From the NCBI GenBank assembly GCA_027490725.1, contig JAIXXN010000053.1:124001-188000 (forward strand): a DNA stretch of 64,000 bases. The letters are read 5' to 3'. Below the pieces are notes generated by a model. It saw only the letters and a program-made list of their open reading frames with translations. It was not told the DNA's origin and did not search any database. Position 1 is the first letter of the stretch; the number at the start of each line of letters is the position of its first letter. The position numbers and the translations under genes were made by a program. Below, in pieces: positions 1-10,477 of this stretch. This DNA comes from Oxalobacteraceae bacterium. GTDB taxonomy: Bacteria; Pseudomonadota; Gammaproteobacteria; Burkholderiales; Burkholderiaceae_D.

Positions 1-501
1 GAAGAACGGTTTGCTTTTCAGATTGCAAAGGCGATTGTTGCTCGCCGGGCAGTCGAGCCAATTTCAAGCACACGACAGCTTGCCAGCATCGTGGCAGGCG
101 CGGTCAAGACTCGGGAAAAGGGCAAGGATCCGGCCACCCGTACTTTTCAAGCTATCCGGATTTTCATCAATAAAGAGCTTGAAGACCTCGAAACAGGCCT
201 GACCCAGGCCTGGGCCAGTCTGGCGCCGGGCGGCATCATGGCCATCATCAGCTTCCATTCGCTGGAAGACCGCATGGTCAAGCGCTTCCTCGCCGCCAAA
301 GCCAATGTCGAACAACCGGACCGTCGTCTGCCGATCCGCGCCGTCGATCTGCCACAGCCGGAACTGAAGCTGCTGGCCAAGCTGAAACCGTCGGAGGCCG
401 AAGTGTCGGCCAATCCGCGCGCCCGCTCGGCCGTGATGCGCGTGGCGCGTCGCTTACCCTTGCCATTGCCTGCTGCGGCAGCGACGAAAGGGGCGGCATG
501 A
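1..501 (+). CDS. rsmH: 16S rRNA m4C1402 methyltransferase RsmH, C-terminal part
   Basis: RsmH (MraW) N4-methylates C1402 of 16S rRNA using S-adenosylmethionine. Only the last 166 residues are here; the frame is open to the left edge, so the start and most of the SAM-binding fold lie outside the window. The visible part carries the family signatures [23 protein letters not shown] and, near the end, NPRARSA. The tail after that is a low-complexity Ala/Pro stretch. Its stop codon overlaps the ftsL start (ATGA), as is normal at the head of a dcw cluster, where mraZ would be expected just upstream. Identification is secure from motifs and position. Confidence 0.96.
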   Translation, partial: EERFAFQIAKAIVARRAVEPISSTRQLASIVAGAVKTREKGKDPATRTFQAIRIFINKELEDLETGLTQAWASLAPGGIMAIISFHSLEDRMVKRFLAAKANVEQPDRRLPIRAVDLPQPELKLLAKLKPSEAEVSANPRARSAVMRVARRLPLPLPAAAATKGAA

Positions 502-773
502 GCGGCAAGATCAATCTGTTCCTGACCGCACTGCTGGTGGGCTGCGCGCTGTCGCTGGTGAATGCCCAGTATCAGGCACGTCATCTGTTCATCGAACTGG
601 AACGCAGCCAGTCGCAGGCGCGCCAGCTCGATATCGAATGGGCCCAGCTGCAACTGGACCAGTCGACGCTGGGCAAACACGCCCGTATCGAAGAAATCGC
701 CCGGCGTGAAATCAACATGACGCCGCTGACCGCCGCGCGCACCCAGTATCTGACGCCGGAAGGATCGAAATGA
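498..773 (+). CDS. ftsL: cell division protein FtsL
   Basis: Small bitopic divisome protein of 91 residues. FtsL forms the FtsQLB subcomplex that activates the FtsWI septal peptidoglycan synthase. It has a short cytoplasmic N-terminus, one membrane segment at about residues 4-24 ([17 protein letters not shown]), then a periplasmic helix rich in Gln, Glu and Leu that fits the FtsL coiled coil. Sequence conservation in this family is low, so the call rests on size, topology and position between rsmH and ftsI. The start overlaps the rsmH stop by four bases (ATGA) and its stop overlaps ftsI in the same way, suggesting coupled translation. Confidence 0.93.
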   Translation: MSGKINLFLTALLVGCALSLVNAQYQARHLFIELERSQSQARQLDIEWAQLQLDQSTLGKHARIEEIARREINMTPLTAARTQYLTPEGSK

Positions 774-2545
774 GCCGCGGCAGTAATCTGAACTCGTCAC
801 GCGTGGCCGCCTCGAAAGGCGTGCCATTCAGCAAGAGCCCGGTACTGGCAGTGCGTCTGCCCGTCTGGCGCTCGCGCGTGGTGCTGTTCGTATTGTTTGC
901 CGCTTTCGCTGCATTGGCTGGCCGCGCCCTGTGGCTGCAAGGCCTGACCACCCAGTTCCTGCAGAAGCAGGGTGAAATCCGTTATGCCCGTACCATCGAC
1001 CTGCCAGCTACGCGCGGCAAGATCACCGATCGTGAAGGTCAGGTGCTGGCCTCGTCGCTGCCCGTCAAAGCTATCTGGGCGATTCCCGACGACGTGCAGA
1101 ATGCCGCGCCAGCCAAACTCAAAGAACTGGCCCGTCTGCTCGAGATGAGCGATGCCGATCTGCAGAAAAAACTCGATTCGGATCGCAGCTTCGTGTACCT
1201 GAAACGTCAGGTCGAGCAGGAAGTGTCGGACCAGATTGCCAAGCTGGGCATCGAAGGCATCCAGACCCGCAAGGAATACAAACGCTTCTACCCGCAGGGC
1301 GAAGTGACTACCCACGTGGTGGGCTTTACCAATGTGGAAGACGTCGGTCAGGAATCGATGGAGCTGGCGCAGCAGAAAAATCTGGTAGGCCAGCCCGGTA
1401 GCCGGCGTGTCATCAAGGACCGTCTTGGCCGCATCGTCGAGGATATCGAATCGGTGCGCGAGCCGCATGATGGCAAAGACCTGACCCTGTCGATCGATAG
1501 CAAAATCCAGTACATCGCTTACATGCAGGTCAAGGACGCAGTGGAGAAGTTCCATGCCAAGGCCGGTGCGGCCGTAGTGCTGGACGTGCATACGGGCGAA
1601 GTGCTGGCGCTGGCCAACTGGCCAACTTACAACCCGAATGACCGCTCCAAACTGAATGGCGAACAGCTGCGTAACCGCGTGATGACCGATACCTTCGAGC
1701 CGGGTTCCTCGCTCAAGCCGTTCACCGTCGGTCTGGCACTGGATGAAAAACGCGTCACCCCGCACACCATGTTCGATACCGGCAACGGCTCGATGGTGAT
1801 TGCCGATCGCGTCATCCACGACACCCATCCGCATTTCGTGATCGATGTGCAGACCATCATCCAGAAATCGTCGAATATCGGCACCTCGAAAATTGCGCTC
1901 GGTATGCCGGCGCAGGATATGTGGGAAATGTTCACCAAGGTTGGTTTCGGCCAGCAGCCCAAGTGGGGCTTCCCCGGCGCCGTGGCAGGCCGCGTGCGCC
2001 CTTACAAATCGTGGCGTCCGGTGGAACAGGCCAATATGAGCTTCGGTCAGGGTATCTCGGTATCGCTGATCCAGCTGGCGCGCGCCTATATGATCTTTGC
2101 CCGCGATGGCGACATCATTCCGCTGTCGTTCCAGAAGGTGCACGAAGCGCCGCACGGCACCCAGGTGGTCAGCCCGAAAACGGCCGCGCAGATGCGCGTG
2201 ATGCTGGAAATGGTGACCCAGCCAGGTGGCTCCGCCGTCAAGGCGCAGGTGCCCGGCTACCGCGTCGGTGGCAAAACCGGTACTGCACAAAAAGTGGTCA
2301 ACGGTCGCTACTCGCAAACCAAATACATCGGTAACTTCGTCGGCATGGCGCCGATGTCGGATCCGCGTTTCGTCATCGCCGTGATGATCGATGAACCGGG
2401 TGGTCCGGTGCACGTCGGCGGCGACGTGGCTGGCCCGGTGTTCTCGGCGCTCGCTGCCAACGCGCTGCGTGCCAAGAACATCACGCCGGATTCGACCCTC
2501 ACCCATATCATCATTCCTGATAATGCAGCACAGGAGAAAATGTGA
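770..2545 (+). CDS. ftsI: peptidoglycan D,D-transpeptidase FtsI (PBP3)
   Basis: Class B penicillin-binding protein of 591 residues that crosslinks septal peptidoglycan with FtsW. A membrane anchor lies at about residues 36-55, followed by the PBP dimerisation domain and the transpeptidase domain. The active-site SxxK is at about residues 313-316 (GSSLKPF), SxN is in QKSSNIGTSK near residue 366, and KTG is in GGKTGTAQK near residue 502. These three motifs in order, with the anchor, identify a monofunctional class B enzyme. ATGA overlap with ftsL upstream and GTGA overlap with murE downstream. Confidence 0.97.
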   Translation: MSRGSNLNSSRVAASKGVPFSKSPVLAVRLPVWRSRVVLFVLFAAFAALAGRALWLQGLTTQFLQKQGEIRYARTIDLPATRGKITDREGQVLASSLPVKAIWAIPDDVQNAAPAKLKELARLLEMSDADLQKKLDSDRSFVYLKRQVEQEVSDQIAKLGIEGIQTRKEYKRFYPQGEVTTHVVGFTNVEDVGQESMELAQQKNLVGQPGSRRVIKDRLGRIVEDIESVREPHDGKDLTLSIDSKIQYIAYMQVKDAVEKFHAKAGAAVVLDVHTGEVLALANWPTYNPNDRSKLNGEQLRNRVMTDTFEPGSSLKPFTVGLALDEKRVTPHTMFDTGNGSMVIADRVIHDTHPHFVIDVQTIIQKSSNIGTSKIALGMPAQDMWEMFTKVGFGQQPKWGFPGAVAGRVRPYKSWRPVEQANMSFGQGISVSLIQLARAYMIFARDGDIIPLSFQKVHEAPHGTQVVSPKTAAQMRVMLEMVTQPGGSAVKAQVPGYRVGGKTGTAQKVVNGRYSQTKYIGNFVGMAPMSDPRFVIAVMIDEPGGPVHVGGDVAGPVFSALAANALRAKNITPDSTLTHIIIPDNAAQEKM

Positions 2546-4119
2546 CGACTTTTAACTTCGCCCCCATGGCAGACGTACAGGCCATCGCCGCGACCATCCG
2601 CAAGCTGGCGCCTGGTGCGCAACTGGCTTCGGATTCGCGCCGCATCAAGCTGGGCGATGTGTTCTTTGCTTTTGCCGCCGCCGCTGGCGATGCCGCTGAC
2701 GGTCGTAATTTCATCGACGGCGCAATCGAGCAGGGCGCCGCCCTGATCGTGCTCGACCCTGCTGGTTTCAGCTGGAACGATAGCTGGAAGGTGCCATACA
2801 TTACGGTCGAGCAGCTGAAGCAGCAGGCTGGCCGCATCGTGCACGCCTATTACGAGCAACCCGATAGCGCCATGTTCACCGTCGGCGTGACCGGTACCAA
2901 CGGTAAAACCTCCAGCGCGGTCTGGCTTGGTCAGGCGCTGTCGCGCGCGGGCGAACTGGCGTCTGTCGTCGGTACGCTGGGCGTAGGGCTGTTCCGTGCG
3001 CGCGGTGAAGTGGAATTCGAAGTCACCGGCTACACCACGCCGGACGCTGTGCTGCTGGGCCGCACGCTGGCGCAATTGCGTGGGCAGGGCGCAGCCTCGC
3101 TGGCCATCGAAGTCTCCTCGCATGCGCTGGAACAGGGGCGCGTCGATGGCATGCACTTCGACGTTGCGCTGTTTACCAATCTGACCCGCGATCATCTGGA
3201 TTACCACGGCACCATGGAAGCCTACGAGGCTGCCAAGACCCGTCTATTCGACTGGCCGGCCCTGAAAACGGCAGTGGTCAATCTGGACGATGCCATGGGC
3301 CTGCGCCTGATCGCGCATCTGAAAAACCGTCCGGCGCTGGCCGGTGCGATTCCGCTGATCGGCTACACCTTGCAGGATGCTGCCAGCGTGCCCGATATCG
3401 ACGGCGTGCTGATGCTGCGCGCCAGCCAGCTGCGCGCCGGTCGTAGCGGCGGTACCGAATTCCATCTGGAGTGCGCACTGGGTGCGTCCCAGATCAAGAC
3501 CCAGCTGGTAGGGCACTTCAACATTAGCAATGCACTCGGTGTGATGGGTGCCTTGCTGGCCAAGGGCCTGACGCTGCGCGCCGCCATTGAAGCGCTGGAA
3601 GCGCTGCAGGCCGCGCCGGGCCGTATGCAGCAGGTTGGTGGTCAGGATGCACCACTGATCGTGATCGATTATGCGCACACGCCGGATGCACTGGAAAAAA
3701 CCCTGGTAGCACTGCGCTCGGTCGCCAGCGACCGTGGCGGCCAGCTGTGGTGTGTGTTCGGCTGCGGCGGTGACCGTGATCCGGGCAAACGTCCGCAAAT
3801 GGGCAAGATTGCGCAAATGGCCGACCATGTACTGGTCACCAGCGATAATCCGCGCAGCGAAGATCCGCAGTCGATTATCGACCAGATCGTCGCGGGTATG
3901 GACACCGCCAATCCGGCATCGACCGTGCAGCAACAGGCTGACCGTGCTGCGGCGATCCTGTCGGCCATCAAACACGCCGCCAAGCCGGATGTGATTCTGC
4001 TGGCCGGTAAGGGCCACGAGCCGTATCAGGAAATCAAGGGCAAGAAATTGTCATTCTCGGATGCCGACCATGCGCAACTGGCGCTGTCGGCACGCTTAAC
4101 CATGATGAGGCCGAATTGA
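2542..4119 (+). CDS. murE: UDP-MurNAc-L-Ala-D-Glu:meso-diaminopimelate ligase MurE
   Basis: Cytoplasmic ATP-dependent ligase of 525 residues that adds the third residue of the stem peptide. It starts with GTG overlapping the ftsI stop (GTGA). The ATP-binding loop GVTGTNGKTSSA is near residue 115. The motif DNPRSEDP near residue 435 is the DNPR signature of meso-DAP-specific MurE enzymes, as opposed to lysine-adding ones, which fits a Gram-negative host. A C-terminal LLAGKGHEPYQE segment is also typical. The stop overlaps the murF ATG by one base. Confidence 0.97.
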   Translation: MTTFNFAPMADVQAIAATIRKLAPGAQLASDSRRIKLGDVFFAFAAAAGDAADGRNFIDGAIEQGAALIVLDPAGFSWNDSWKVPYITVEQLKQQAGRIVHAYYEQPDSAMFTVGVTGTNGKTSSAVWLGQALSRAGELASVVGTLGVGLFRARGEVEFEVTGYTTPDAVLLGRTLAQLRGQGAASLAIEVSSHALEQGRVDGMHFDVALFTNLTRDHLDYHGTMEAYEAAKTRLFDWPALKTAVVNLDDAMGLRLIAHLKNRPALAGAIPLIGYTLQDAASVPDIDGVLMLRASQLRAGRSGGTEFHLECALGASQIKTQLVGHFNISNALGVMGALLAKGLTLRAAIEALEALQAAPGRMQQVGGQDAPLIVIDYAHTPDALEKTLVALRSVASDRGGQLWCVFGCGGDRDPGKRPQMGKIAQMADHVLVTSDNPRSEDPQSIIDQIVAGMDTANPASTVQQQADRAAAILSAIKHAAKPDVILLAGKGHEPYQEIKGKKLSFSDADHAQLALSARLTMMRPN

Positions 4120-5516
4120 TGCGCGCTGTACTCGCACAGATTCTGCCTGCGCTGACGGGCGCACGGCTGGTCAACGTCGCCCCCGACGCTGCCCAGCTGG
4201 CGTTTAATGGCGTGTCGACCGACAGCCGCAATGTGGCCGCCGGTGCGCTGTTCGTCGCATTGCGTGGCGAAGTATTCGACGCGCACCAGTTCCTCGCGCA
4301 AGTGGCGGAAAAAGCTGTGGCCGCTGTGGTGGTGGAAGAACTGCCGGAAGGCTGGACCCTGCCTGCGCTGGTGGTACCCGATACGCTGGTCGCGCTGGGT
4401 CAGATCGCCAACTACTGGCGCCGCCAGTTTGCCCTGCCGGTGATCGCTGTCACCGGTAGCAATGGCAAAACCACCGTCAAGGAAATGATTGCCTCGATTC
4501 TGGCTGCCGCCTACGGCGAACAGGGCCGGCTGGCAACGCGCGGCAATCTGAATAACGAAATCGGTGTGCCGTTAACGCTGTTCCGCATGGATGCCAGCCA
4601 GCAGGCCGCCGTGGTTGAACTGGGCATGAACCATCCCGGCGAAATCGCCCGTCTGGCCGCAATCGCTGCGCCGGGCATCGCGATGGTGAATAACGCCCAG
4701 CGCGAGCATCAGGAATTCATGCATACCGTCGAAGCAGTGGCTTACGAAAACGGTGCGGTCCTGACCAGCCTGCCCGCCGACGGTGTGGCGGTGTTCCCGT
4801 TCGGCGACCAGTACACGCCGATCTGGCAGCAACTGGCCGGTAGCCGCCGGGTGCTGCGCTTTGGTCTGGATCAGCAGGCCGAAGTGCGCTGCACCTTCCG
4901 TGCCCATGATTTCGGTAGCGAGATGTTCATCACCATTAACGAGGCTGGCGGCGAGCCGCAGCAGTTCTTCGTGAATCTGCAAGCTGCCGGTGTCCACAAT
5001 GTCTGCAATGCGCTGGCTGCCGTGGCCTGCACCTATGCCGCGGGCATCGCGCTGGAACAGATCAAGTTCGGTCTGGATACTTTCGCGCCTGTCAGTGGTC
5101 GTCTGCAGCGCAAGACTGCCAGCTGCGGCGCCTTGCTGATCGACGATACCTACAACGCCAATCCGGATTCGGTACGCGCTGCCATCGACGTGCTGGCCAA
5201 AGCGGCCGCACCACGGGTGCTGGTGCTCGGCGATATGGGCGAAGTCGGTAGCCTCGGTCGCGAGTTCCACGAAGAGATTAGCGCCTATGCGCAAACCAAA
5301 GGCATCGAACAGGTGCTGGTAACGGGCGAGCTGGCCCGCCATATGCACGGCGGGGTAGTGCGTCATTTTGAACAGTTCGGCGATCTGATTGCGGCAGTCG
5401 ATGCTGCCGTCACGCCGGATGCAACCGTATTAATCAAGGGCTCCCGCTTCATGAAAATGGAACGGGTCGTGCAGCATTTGATTGGATCGCAACAAGCTAA
5501 CAAGGAAAACCACTAA
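4119..5516 (+). CDS. murF: UDP-MurNAc-tripeptide:D-Ala-D-Ala ligase MurF
   Basis: Mur ligase of 465 residues that attaches D-Ala-D-Ala to complete the UDP-MurNAc-pentapeptide. The ATP loop is [14 protein letters not shown] near residue 110, followed by the central-domain GMNHPGEI motif and the C-terminal [10 protein letters not shown] motif. An in-frame TTG sits directly before the ATG, but the ATG at 4119 shares one base with the murE stop (TGATG) and is the better start for a coupled pair. The stop is two bases before mraY. Confidence 0.97.
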   Translation: MRAVLAQILPALTGARLVNVAPDAAQLAFNGVSTDSRNVAAGALFVALRGEVFDAHQFLAQVAEKAVAAVVVEELPEGWTLPALVVPDTLVALGQIANYWRRQFALPVIAVTGSNGKTTVKEMIASILAAAYGEQGRLATRGNLNNEIGVPLTLFRMDASQQAAVVELGMNHPGEIARLAAIAAPGIAMVNNAQREHQEFMHTVEAVAYENGAVLTSLPADGVAVFPFGDQYTPIWQQLAGSRRVLRFGLDQQAEVRCTFRAHDFGSEMFITINEAGGEPQQFFVNLQAAGVHNVCNALAAVACTYAAGIALEQIKFGLDTFAPVSGRLQRKTASCGALLIDDTYNANPDSVRAAIDVLAKAAAPRVLVLGDMGEVGSLGREFHEEISAYAQTKGIEQVLVTGELARHMHGGVVRHFEQFGDLIAAVDAAVTPDATVLIKGSRFMKMERVVQHLIGSQQANKENH

Positions 5517-5518
5517 TC

Positions 5519-6688
5519 ATGCTGCTTTGGCTCGCACAATACTTCCAGCAGGACCTCGGGCCACTCCGGGTCTTCAACTTCATTACCTTCCGCGCGGTGT
5601 TCGCTACCGCGACGGCGCTGCTGATCGGCCTGTGCGCCGGTCCGGCCGTGATCCGCAAGCTGACCGCCATGAAGTACGGTCAGGCTGTGCGCACCGACGG
5701 TCCGCAGACCCATTTGAAAAAACACGGCACCCCGACCATGGGCGGTGTGCTGGTACTGATCGCCATCGGCGTGTCCACGCTGCTGTGGTGCGATCTGTCG
5801 AACCGTCTGATCTGGCCGGTGCTGGTGGTGACCCTCGGCTTTGGCGCTGTGGGCTGGGTGGACGACTACCGCAAAGTGGTGCGTCAGGATCCTGAAGGCA
5901 TGCGCTCGGCCGAAAAATACTTCTGGCAGTCGCTGGTCGGCATCGCCGCTGCACTGTATCTGGCGTTCTCAGTGTCGGCACCGAATGCCGGCAAGGTGTT
6001 CGAGCTGTTTTACGCGTGGGTGCAATCGGGCTTCTCGATGGACCTGCCACCAAAGGCCGACCTGATCGTACCGTTCTTCAAATCGATCAGCTATCCGCTG
6101 GGCGTGTGGGGCTTCATCGCGCTGACTTACTGCGTGATCGTCGGTACCAGCAATGCCGTCAACTTTACCGACGGTCTGGATGGTCTGGCCATTATGCCGA
6201 CGATTATGGTTGGTGCAGCACTCGGCCTGTTTGCCTACCTGACCGGTAGCGCCACCTACTCGCGCTATCTGCTGATCCCGCACATTCCCGGCGCTGGCGA
6301 ACTGATTATCTTCTGTGGCGCGCTGGCAGGTGCAGGTCTGGCCTTCCTGTGGTTTAACACCCATCCGGCGCAAGCGTTTATGGGCGACGTCGGTGCGCTG
6401 GCACTGGGCGGCGCGCTGGGTACCATCGCCGTGATCGTGCGTCAGGAAATCGTGCTGTTCATCATGGGCGGCATCTTCGTGGCCGAAACCGTGTCGGTGA
6501 TTATCCAGGTGGGCTGGTTCAAATTCACCAAGAAGCGTTTTGGCGTAGGCCGTCGGGTGTTCCTGATGGCGCCACTGCACCACCACTTCGAACAAAAAGG
6601 CTGGAAAGAAACCCAGGTTGTCGTGCGCTTCTGGATTATCACGATGATGCTGGTACTGATTGGTTTGTCGACTTTGAAGCTGCGCTAA
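5519..6688 (+). CDS. mraY: phospho-N-acetylmuramoyl-pentapeptide transferase MraY
   Basis: Polytopic inner-membrane enzyme of 389 residues that transfers phospho-MurNAc-pentapeptide to undecaprenyl phosphate, making lipid I. About ten hydrophobic segments are visible. Family motifs are present: [12 protein letters not shown] near the N-terminus, [10 protein letters not shown] near residue 217, [12 protein letters not shown] near residue 280, and the triple histidine [11 protein letters not shown] near residue 355. Length is slightly above the E. coli enzyme, as is common in Burkholderiales. The stop TAA shares its last base with the murD ATG. Confidence 0.98.
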   Translation: MLLWLAQYFQQDLGPLRVFNFITFRAVFATATALLIGLCAGPAVIRKLTAMKYGQAVRTDGPQTHLKKHGTPTMGGVLVLIAIGVSTLLWCDLSNRLIWPVLVVTLGFGAVGWVDDYRKVVRQDPEGMRSAEKYFWQSLVGIAAALYLAFSVSAPNAGKVFELFYAWVQSGFSMDLPPKADLIVPFFKSISYPLGVWGFIALTYCVIVGTSNAVNFTDGLDGLAIMPTIMVGAALGLFAYLTGSATYSRYLLIPHIPGAGELIIFCGALAGAGLAFLWFNTHPAQAFMGDVGALALGGALGTIAVIVRQEIVLFIMGGIFVAETVSVIIQVGWFKFTKKRFGVGRRVFLMAPLHHHFEQKGWKETQVVVRFWIITMMLVLIGLSTLKLR

Positions 6689-8196
6689 TGATCTACGAAG
6701 GCAAAAACGCGTTGGTATTAGGACTGGGGGAATCCGGTCTGGCGATGGCACTGTGGCTGGCCCGCAGTGGCGCGCGCGTGCGCGTGGCCGATACCCGTGA
6801 GTCGCCAGAGCGCCTGCCAGCCTTGCGCCTGTCGCTGCCGGACGCCGAGTTTGTTGCCGGTGCTTTCAGTGCCGAACTGCTGCAAGGCGTCGATTTCGTG
6901 ACCGTCAGCCCGGGTCTGGCGCCGCAGCGCGAACTGGCGCAAATCATGCCCGCCGCTGCTGCTGCCGGGATTCCCGTGTGGGGCGAGATCGAACTGTTCG
7001 CGCAGGCGCTGGAAGCGCTGCAAGCGCAGCAGGGCTATCAGCCGAAAGTCATCGCCATCACCGGCACCAACGGTAAAACCACGGTCACCACGCTGGTGGG
7101 TCAGTTGTGCGAACGTGCAGGCAAGACGGTGCGGGTGGCCGGAAATATCAGCCCGGCCGCGCTGGACGTACTGCGTCAGGTCACCGACAGCGGCACGCTG
7201 CCGGAAGTGTGGGTACTCGAGCTGTCGAGCTTCCAGCTGCAGACCACCTTCACGCTGGAAGCCGATGCCGCCACCGTCCTGAATGTCACACAGGATCACC
7301 TCGACTGGCATGGCGACATGCCATCCTATGCCGCCGCCAAACACCGCATTTTCGCTGCCGACACCGTGCGCGTGCTGAATCGCGACGATGCCACCGTGAT
7401 GCGCATGGCCAGTGCCACCGGTCAGAACGTAACCTTCGGTACCGATGCGCCGCTGCTGAACGGTGATCTGGGCCTGAACAGCGAGCGTGGCGTGCTGTGG
7501 CTGGCCAGTGCTGTTCCGGCCGAGGAAGAAGGCGAACCGAAGAAACGCCGCAAGCACGAACCAGCACCGCCACCGGTTGAGTGCATGGTGAAAAACCTGA
7601 TGCCGGCCGATGCGCTGCAGATCCGTGGTGTGCATAACGCCGCCAATGCGCTGGCGGCACTGGCGCTGTGCCGTGCCATCGATCTGCCACTGGCGCCGCT
7701 GCTGCACGGCCTGCGCGAATATCGCGGCCAGCCGCACCGCGTCGAACTGGTGTCGGCAATTCAGGAAGTGGAATACTACGACGACAGCAAGGGCACCAAT
7801 GTGGGCGCCACCGTGGCTGCGCTGATCGGTCTGGGCAAAGCCTTTACCGGCGCCGAACAGCGGCTGGTGGTGATCATGGGCGGCGACGGCAAGGGACAGG
7901 ATTTCGCGCCGTTGGCCGAACCGGTAAGCCGCTATGCACGCGCGGTGCTGCTGATCGGCCGCGATGCGCCGCAGTTGCGCGCCGCCCTGCAGGACAGTGG
8001 CGTGCGACTGGAAGACTGTGGCACCGATCTGCCAGCAGCCGTGAAACGCGCCAGCGCACTGGCCCATAGTGGCGACGCAGTACTGCTCTCGCCAGCCTGC
8101 GCCAGCATGGATATGTTCAAGAACTACGCGCATCGCGCCCAGGTGTTCATCGACACCGTGCGCGATATCGCCCTCGACGCCGGACAGGAGCTCTAA
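6688..8196 (+). CDS. murD: UDP-MurNAc-L-alanine:D-glutamate ligase MurD
   Basis: Mur ligase of 502 residues that adds D-glutamate to UDP-MurNAc-L-Ala in the cytoplasm. The N-terminal nucleotide-fold [18 protein letters not shown], the ATP loop [13 protein letters not shown] near residue 128, LELSSFQL and the C-terminal [15 protein letters not shown] all match the family. It is about 60 residues longer than the E. coli enzyme. Part of the excess is a charged, proline-rich insert at about residues 276-297 containing [12 protein letters not shown] in the central domain. One-base overlaps join it to mraY and ftsW. Confidence 0.97.
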   Translation: MIYEGKNALVLGLGESGLAMALWLARSGARVRVADTRESPERLPALRLSLPDAEFVAGAFSAELLQGVDFVTVSPGLAPQRELAQIMPAAAAAGIPVWGEIELFAQALEALQAQQGYQPKVIAITGTNGKTTVTTLVGQLCERAGKTVRVAGNISPAALDVLRQVTDSGTLPEVWVLELSSFQLQTTFTLEADAATVLNVTQDHLDWHGDMPSYAAAKHRIFAADTVRVLNRDDATVMRMASATGQNVTFGTDAPLLNGDLGLNSERGVLWLASAVPAEEEGEPKKRRKHEPAPPPVECMVKNLMPADALQIRGVHNAANALAALALCRAIDLPLAPLLHGLREYRGQPHRVELVSAIQEVEYYDDSKGTNVGATVAALIGLGKAFTGAEQRLVVIMGGDGKGQDFAPLAEPVSRYARAVLLIGRDAPQLRAALQDSGVRLEDCGTDLPAAVKRASALAHSGDAVLLSPACASMDMFKNYAHRAQVFIDTVRDIALDAGQEL

Positions 8197-9413
8197 TGGC
8201 CTTCCAGATGCCGTTCCGCTTTGCTGAGAAATCGACGCCGTCGATGGACAGCCGCGCGCGGCTGTCGAAGATGATGGAGTACGACCAGCCGCTGGTATGG
8301 GTCACGCTGCTGCTGATGCTGCTCGGGATGGTGATGGTGTATTCGGCCTCGATCTCGCTGCCCGATTCGCACAAATTCGCCAACTATGCGCGCTGGCAGA
8401 ATACCTATTTCCTGCAGCGTCAGGCGATGTTCGTGGCGGTCTCGTTGGTCGCCGCGCTGTTCGTGTTCCGCATCCGCATTTCCGACCTGCAGAAAGCGGC
8501 GCCGTATCTGTTCATCGGCACGCTGGTGCTGCTGGTAGCGGTGCTGATTCCCGGTCTGGGCGTGGTGGTTAACGGTGGCCGGCGCTGGCTGTCGCTGAAA
8601 GTGTTCAACGTGCAGCCGTCCGAACTGATGAAAGTGGTGATCGTGCTGTACGCCGCCGATTACACGGTGCGCAAGCAGGAATACATGCACAAGCTGACCA
8701 AGGGCTTCCTGCCGATGATGCTGGCGGTGGCCTTCGTCGGGATGTTGCTGCTGCTGGAGCCGGATCTGGGCGCCTTCGGGGTGATCGTCTGTATCGCAAT
8801 GGGGATTCTGTTCCTGGGCGGGATTAACGCCATCTGGTTCGGCGGTATCGGCATGCTGCTGGGACTGATTTTCGTGGCCATCATCTCGCTGTCGAAATTC
8901 CGCCGCGAACGCTATTTCGCCTACCTGAATCCGTGGGAAGAAGACAATGCGCTGAACAAGGCTTACCAGCTGACCCACTCGCTGATCGCTTTCGGGCGCG
9001 GCGAAATCTTCGGCGTCGGCCTCGGTGGCAGCGTCGAAAAACTGCACTATCTGCCGGAAGCACATACCGACTTCCTGCTGGCCGTGATCGGCGAGGAACT
9101 TGGGCTGGTCGGCGTGCTGGTAGTGATCACCATGTTCTACTGGCTGATCAAGCGCGCCTTCGATATCGGCCGCCAGGCGATCGCCATCGACCAGACTTTT
9201 GCCGGCCTGACGGCCAAAGGCATCGGCATCTGGATCGGTGTGCAGACCTTTATTAACATGGGTGTCAACCTTGGTCTTCTGCCGACCAAGGGGCTGACCT
9301 TGCCGCTGATGAGCTATGGCGGCACGGGGGTAGTAATTAATTGCGTCGGACTCGCGATCCTGCTCCGGATCGACTACGAGAACCGGGTTCTGATGCGAGG
9401 TGGCAGATTATGA
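8196..9413 (+). CDS. ftsW: septal peptidoglycan polymerase FtsW
   Basis: SEDS-family glycosyltransferase of 405 residues that polymerises lipid II at the septum with FtsI. After a roughly 35-residue cytoplasmic N-terminus come about ten membrane segments. The SEDS signatures [28 protein letters not shown] and the C-terminal [14 protein letters not shown] are present. It begins at an ATG sharing a base with the murD stop and ends in an ATGA overlap with murG. Confidence 0.97.
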   Translation: MAFQMPFRFAEKSTPSMDSRARLSKMMEYDQPLVWVTLLLMLLGMVMVYSASISLPDSHKFANYARWQNTYFLQRQAMFVAVSLVAALFVFRIRISDLQKAAPYLFIGTLVLLVAVLIPGLGVVVNGGRRWLSLKVFNVQPSELMKVVIVLYAADYTVRKQEYMHKLTKGFLPMMLAVAFVGMLLLLEPDLGAFGVIVCIAMGILFLGGINAIWFGGIGMLLGLIFVAIISLSKFRRERYFAYLNPWEEDNALNKAYQLTHSLIAFGRGEIFGVGLGGSVEKLHYLPEAHTDFLLAVIGEELGLVGVLVVITMFYWLIKRAFDIGRQAIAIDQTFAGLTAKGIGIWIGVQTFINMGVNLGLLPTKGLTLPLMSYGGTGVVINCVGLAILLRIDYENRVLMRGGRL

Positions 9414-10477
9414 AACGATTGATGATCATGGCGGCCGGTACCGGCGGCCATATTTTCCCGGGACTGGCGATTGCGCACACCATGCGCGCGCAGGGCTGGG
9501 AAGTGAGCTGGCTGGGTACTTCGACTGGCATGGAACAGGAACTGGTGCCGCAACACGGCGTGGCGATGGACAGCATTGTGTTTACCGGCATGCGCGGCAA
9601 GGGCTGGCAGCACACGCTGGCTGGCGCTTTCAAGATGGTCAAGGCGTTTGCCGACTGCTTCCGCTTCATCGGCCAGCGCAAGCCGGACGTGGTGCTGGGC
9701 ATGGGTGGCTATGTCACCGTACCGGGCGGCCTGATGGCGCGTCTGCGCGGCGTACCGCTGGTGCTGGTGAATGCCGATGCGGCACTGCTGCTGTCGAACA
9801 AAACGCTGGTGCCGTTTGCTCAGCGGGTCTGCTTTGGCTTCCCCGCCAATTTCGGTTCGGCCGCTAGCAAGGCGGTGGTGAGTGGCAATCCGGTGCGCAG
9901 AGAAATCCTCGAAATGGCGCTGCCGGTGCAGCGCTTTGCTGGTCGCGAAGGCCCGCTGCGCATCCTGGTGGTGGGCGGCAGCCTGGGCGCGAAAGCGCTC
10001 AACGAAGCGCTGCCGGCAGCACTGGCACTGATTCCGCAAGCACAGCGTCCGCTGGTGACCCATCAGTCGGGCAAAAAGAATATCGATGCGCTGCGCACTG
10101 CGTACGCGCAGGCTGGCGTCAGCGCCAACGTGGTCGACTTCATTGACGACATGGCCTCCGCCTACAGCGCTGCCGATCTGGTGATCTGCCGTGCCGGCGC
10201 GATCACCGTGTCGGAACTGACCGCGGCCGGCGTGGCCAGTGTACTGGTGCCACTGGTGGCATCGACCACTAGCCACCAGCGCGACAACGCGCAGTGGATG
10301 GCGGCGCAGAACGCCGCGATCCATCTGCCACAAACCGAATTGAGCGCCCGTAGTCTGGCCGCGCTGCTGGAAAGCCTGAGCCGCAGCACCTGCCTGACGA
10401 TGGCAACGGCTGCACTGGGCGCAGGAAAACGCGACGCGAATGACGCGATCGCACAGGTATTGGAACAACTGACATGA
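9410..10477 (+). CDS. murG: UDP-GlcNAc:lipid I GlcNAc transferase MurG
   Basis: Peripheral membrane glycosyltransferase of 355 residues that converts lipid I to lipid II. The N-terminal glycine-rich loop [16 protein letters not shown] and the central [16 protein letters not shown] are classic GT28 features, and the UDP-GlcNAc site [11 protein letters not shown] follows. The frame stays open to 9341, but the ATG at 9410 overlaps the ftsW stop (ATGA) and gives the usual N-terminus, so that start is chosen. Its own stop overlaps murC by four bases. Confidence 0.97.
   Translation: MKRLMIMAAGTGGHIFPGLAIAHTMRAQGWEVSWLGTSTGMEQELVPQHGVAMDSIVFTGMRGKGWQHTLAGAFKMVKAFADCFRFIGQRKPDVVLGMGGYVTVPGGLMARLRGVPLVLVNADAALLLSNKTLVPFAQRVCFGFPANFGSAASKAVVSGNPVRREILEMALPVQRFAGREGPLRILVVGGSLGAKALNEALPAALALIPQAQRPLVTHQSGKKNIDALRTAYAQAGVSANVVDFIDDMASAYSAADLVICRAGAITVSELTAAGVASVLVPLVASTTSHQRDNAQWMAAQNAAIHLPQTELSARSLAALLESLSRSTCLTMATAALGAGKRDANDAIAQVLEQLT

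Noticed and set aside
797..2506. 569-codon open frame on the minus strand over ftsI
   Set aside because: Antisense shadow of a strongly conserved gene; its translation is His/Arg-rich with no domain and follows from the plus-strand codon bias.
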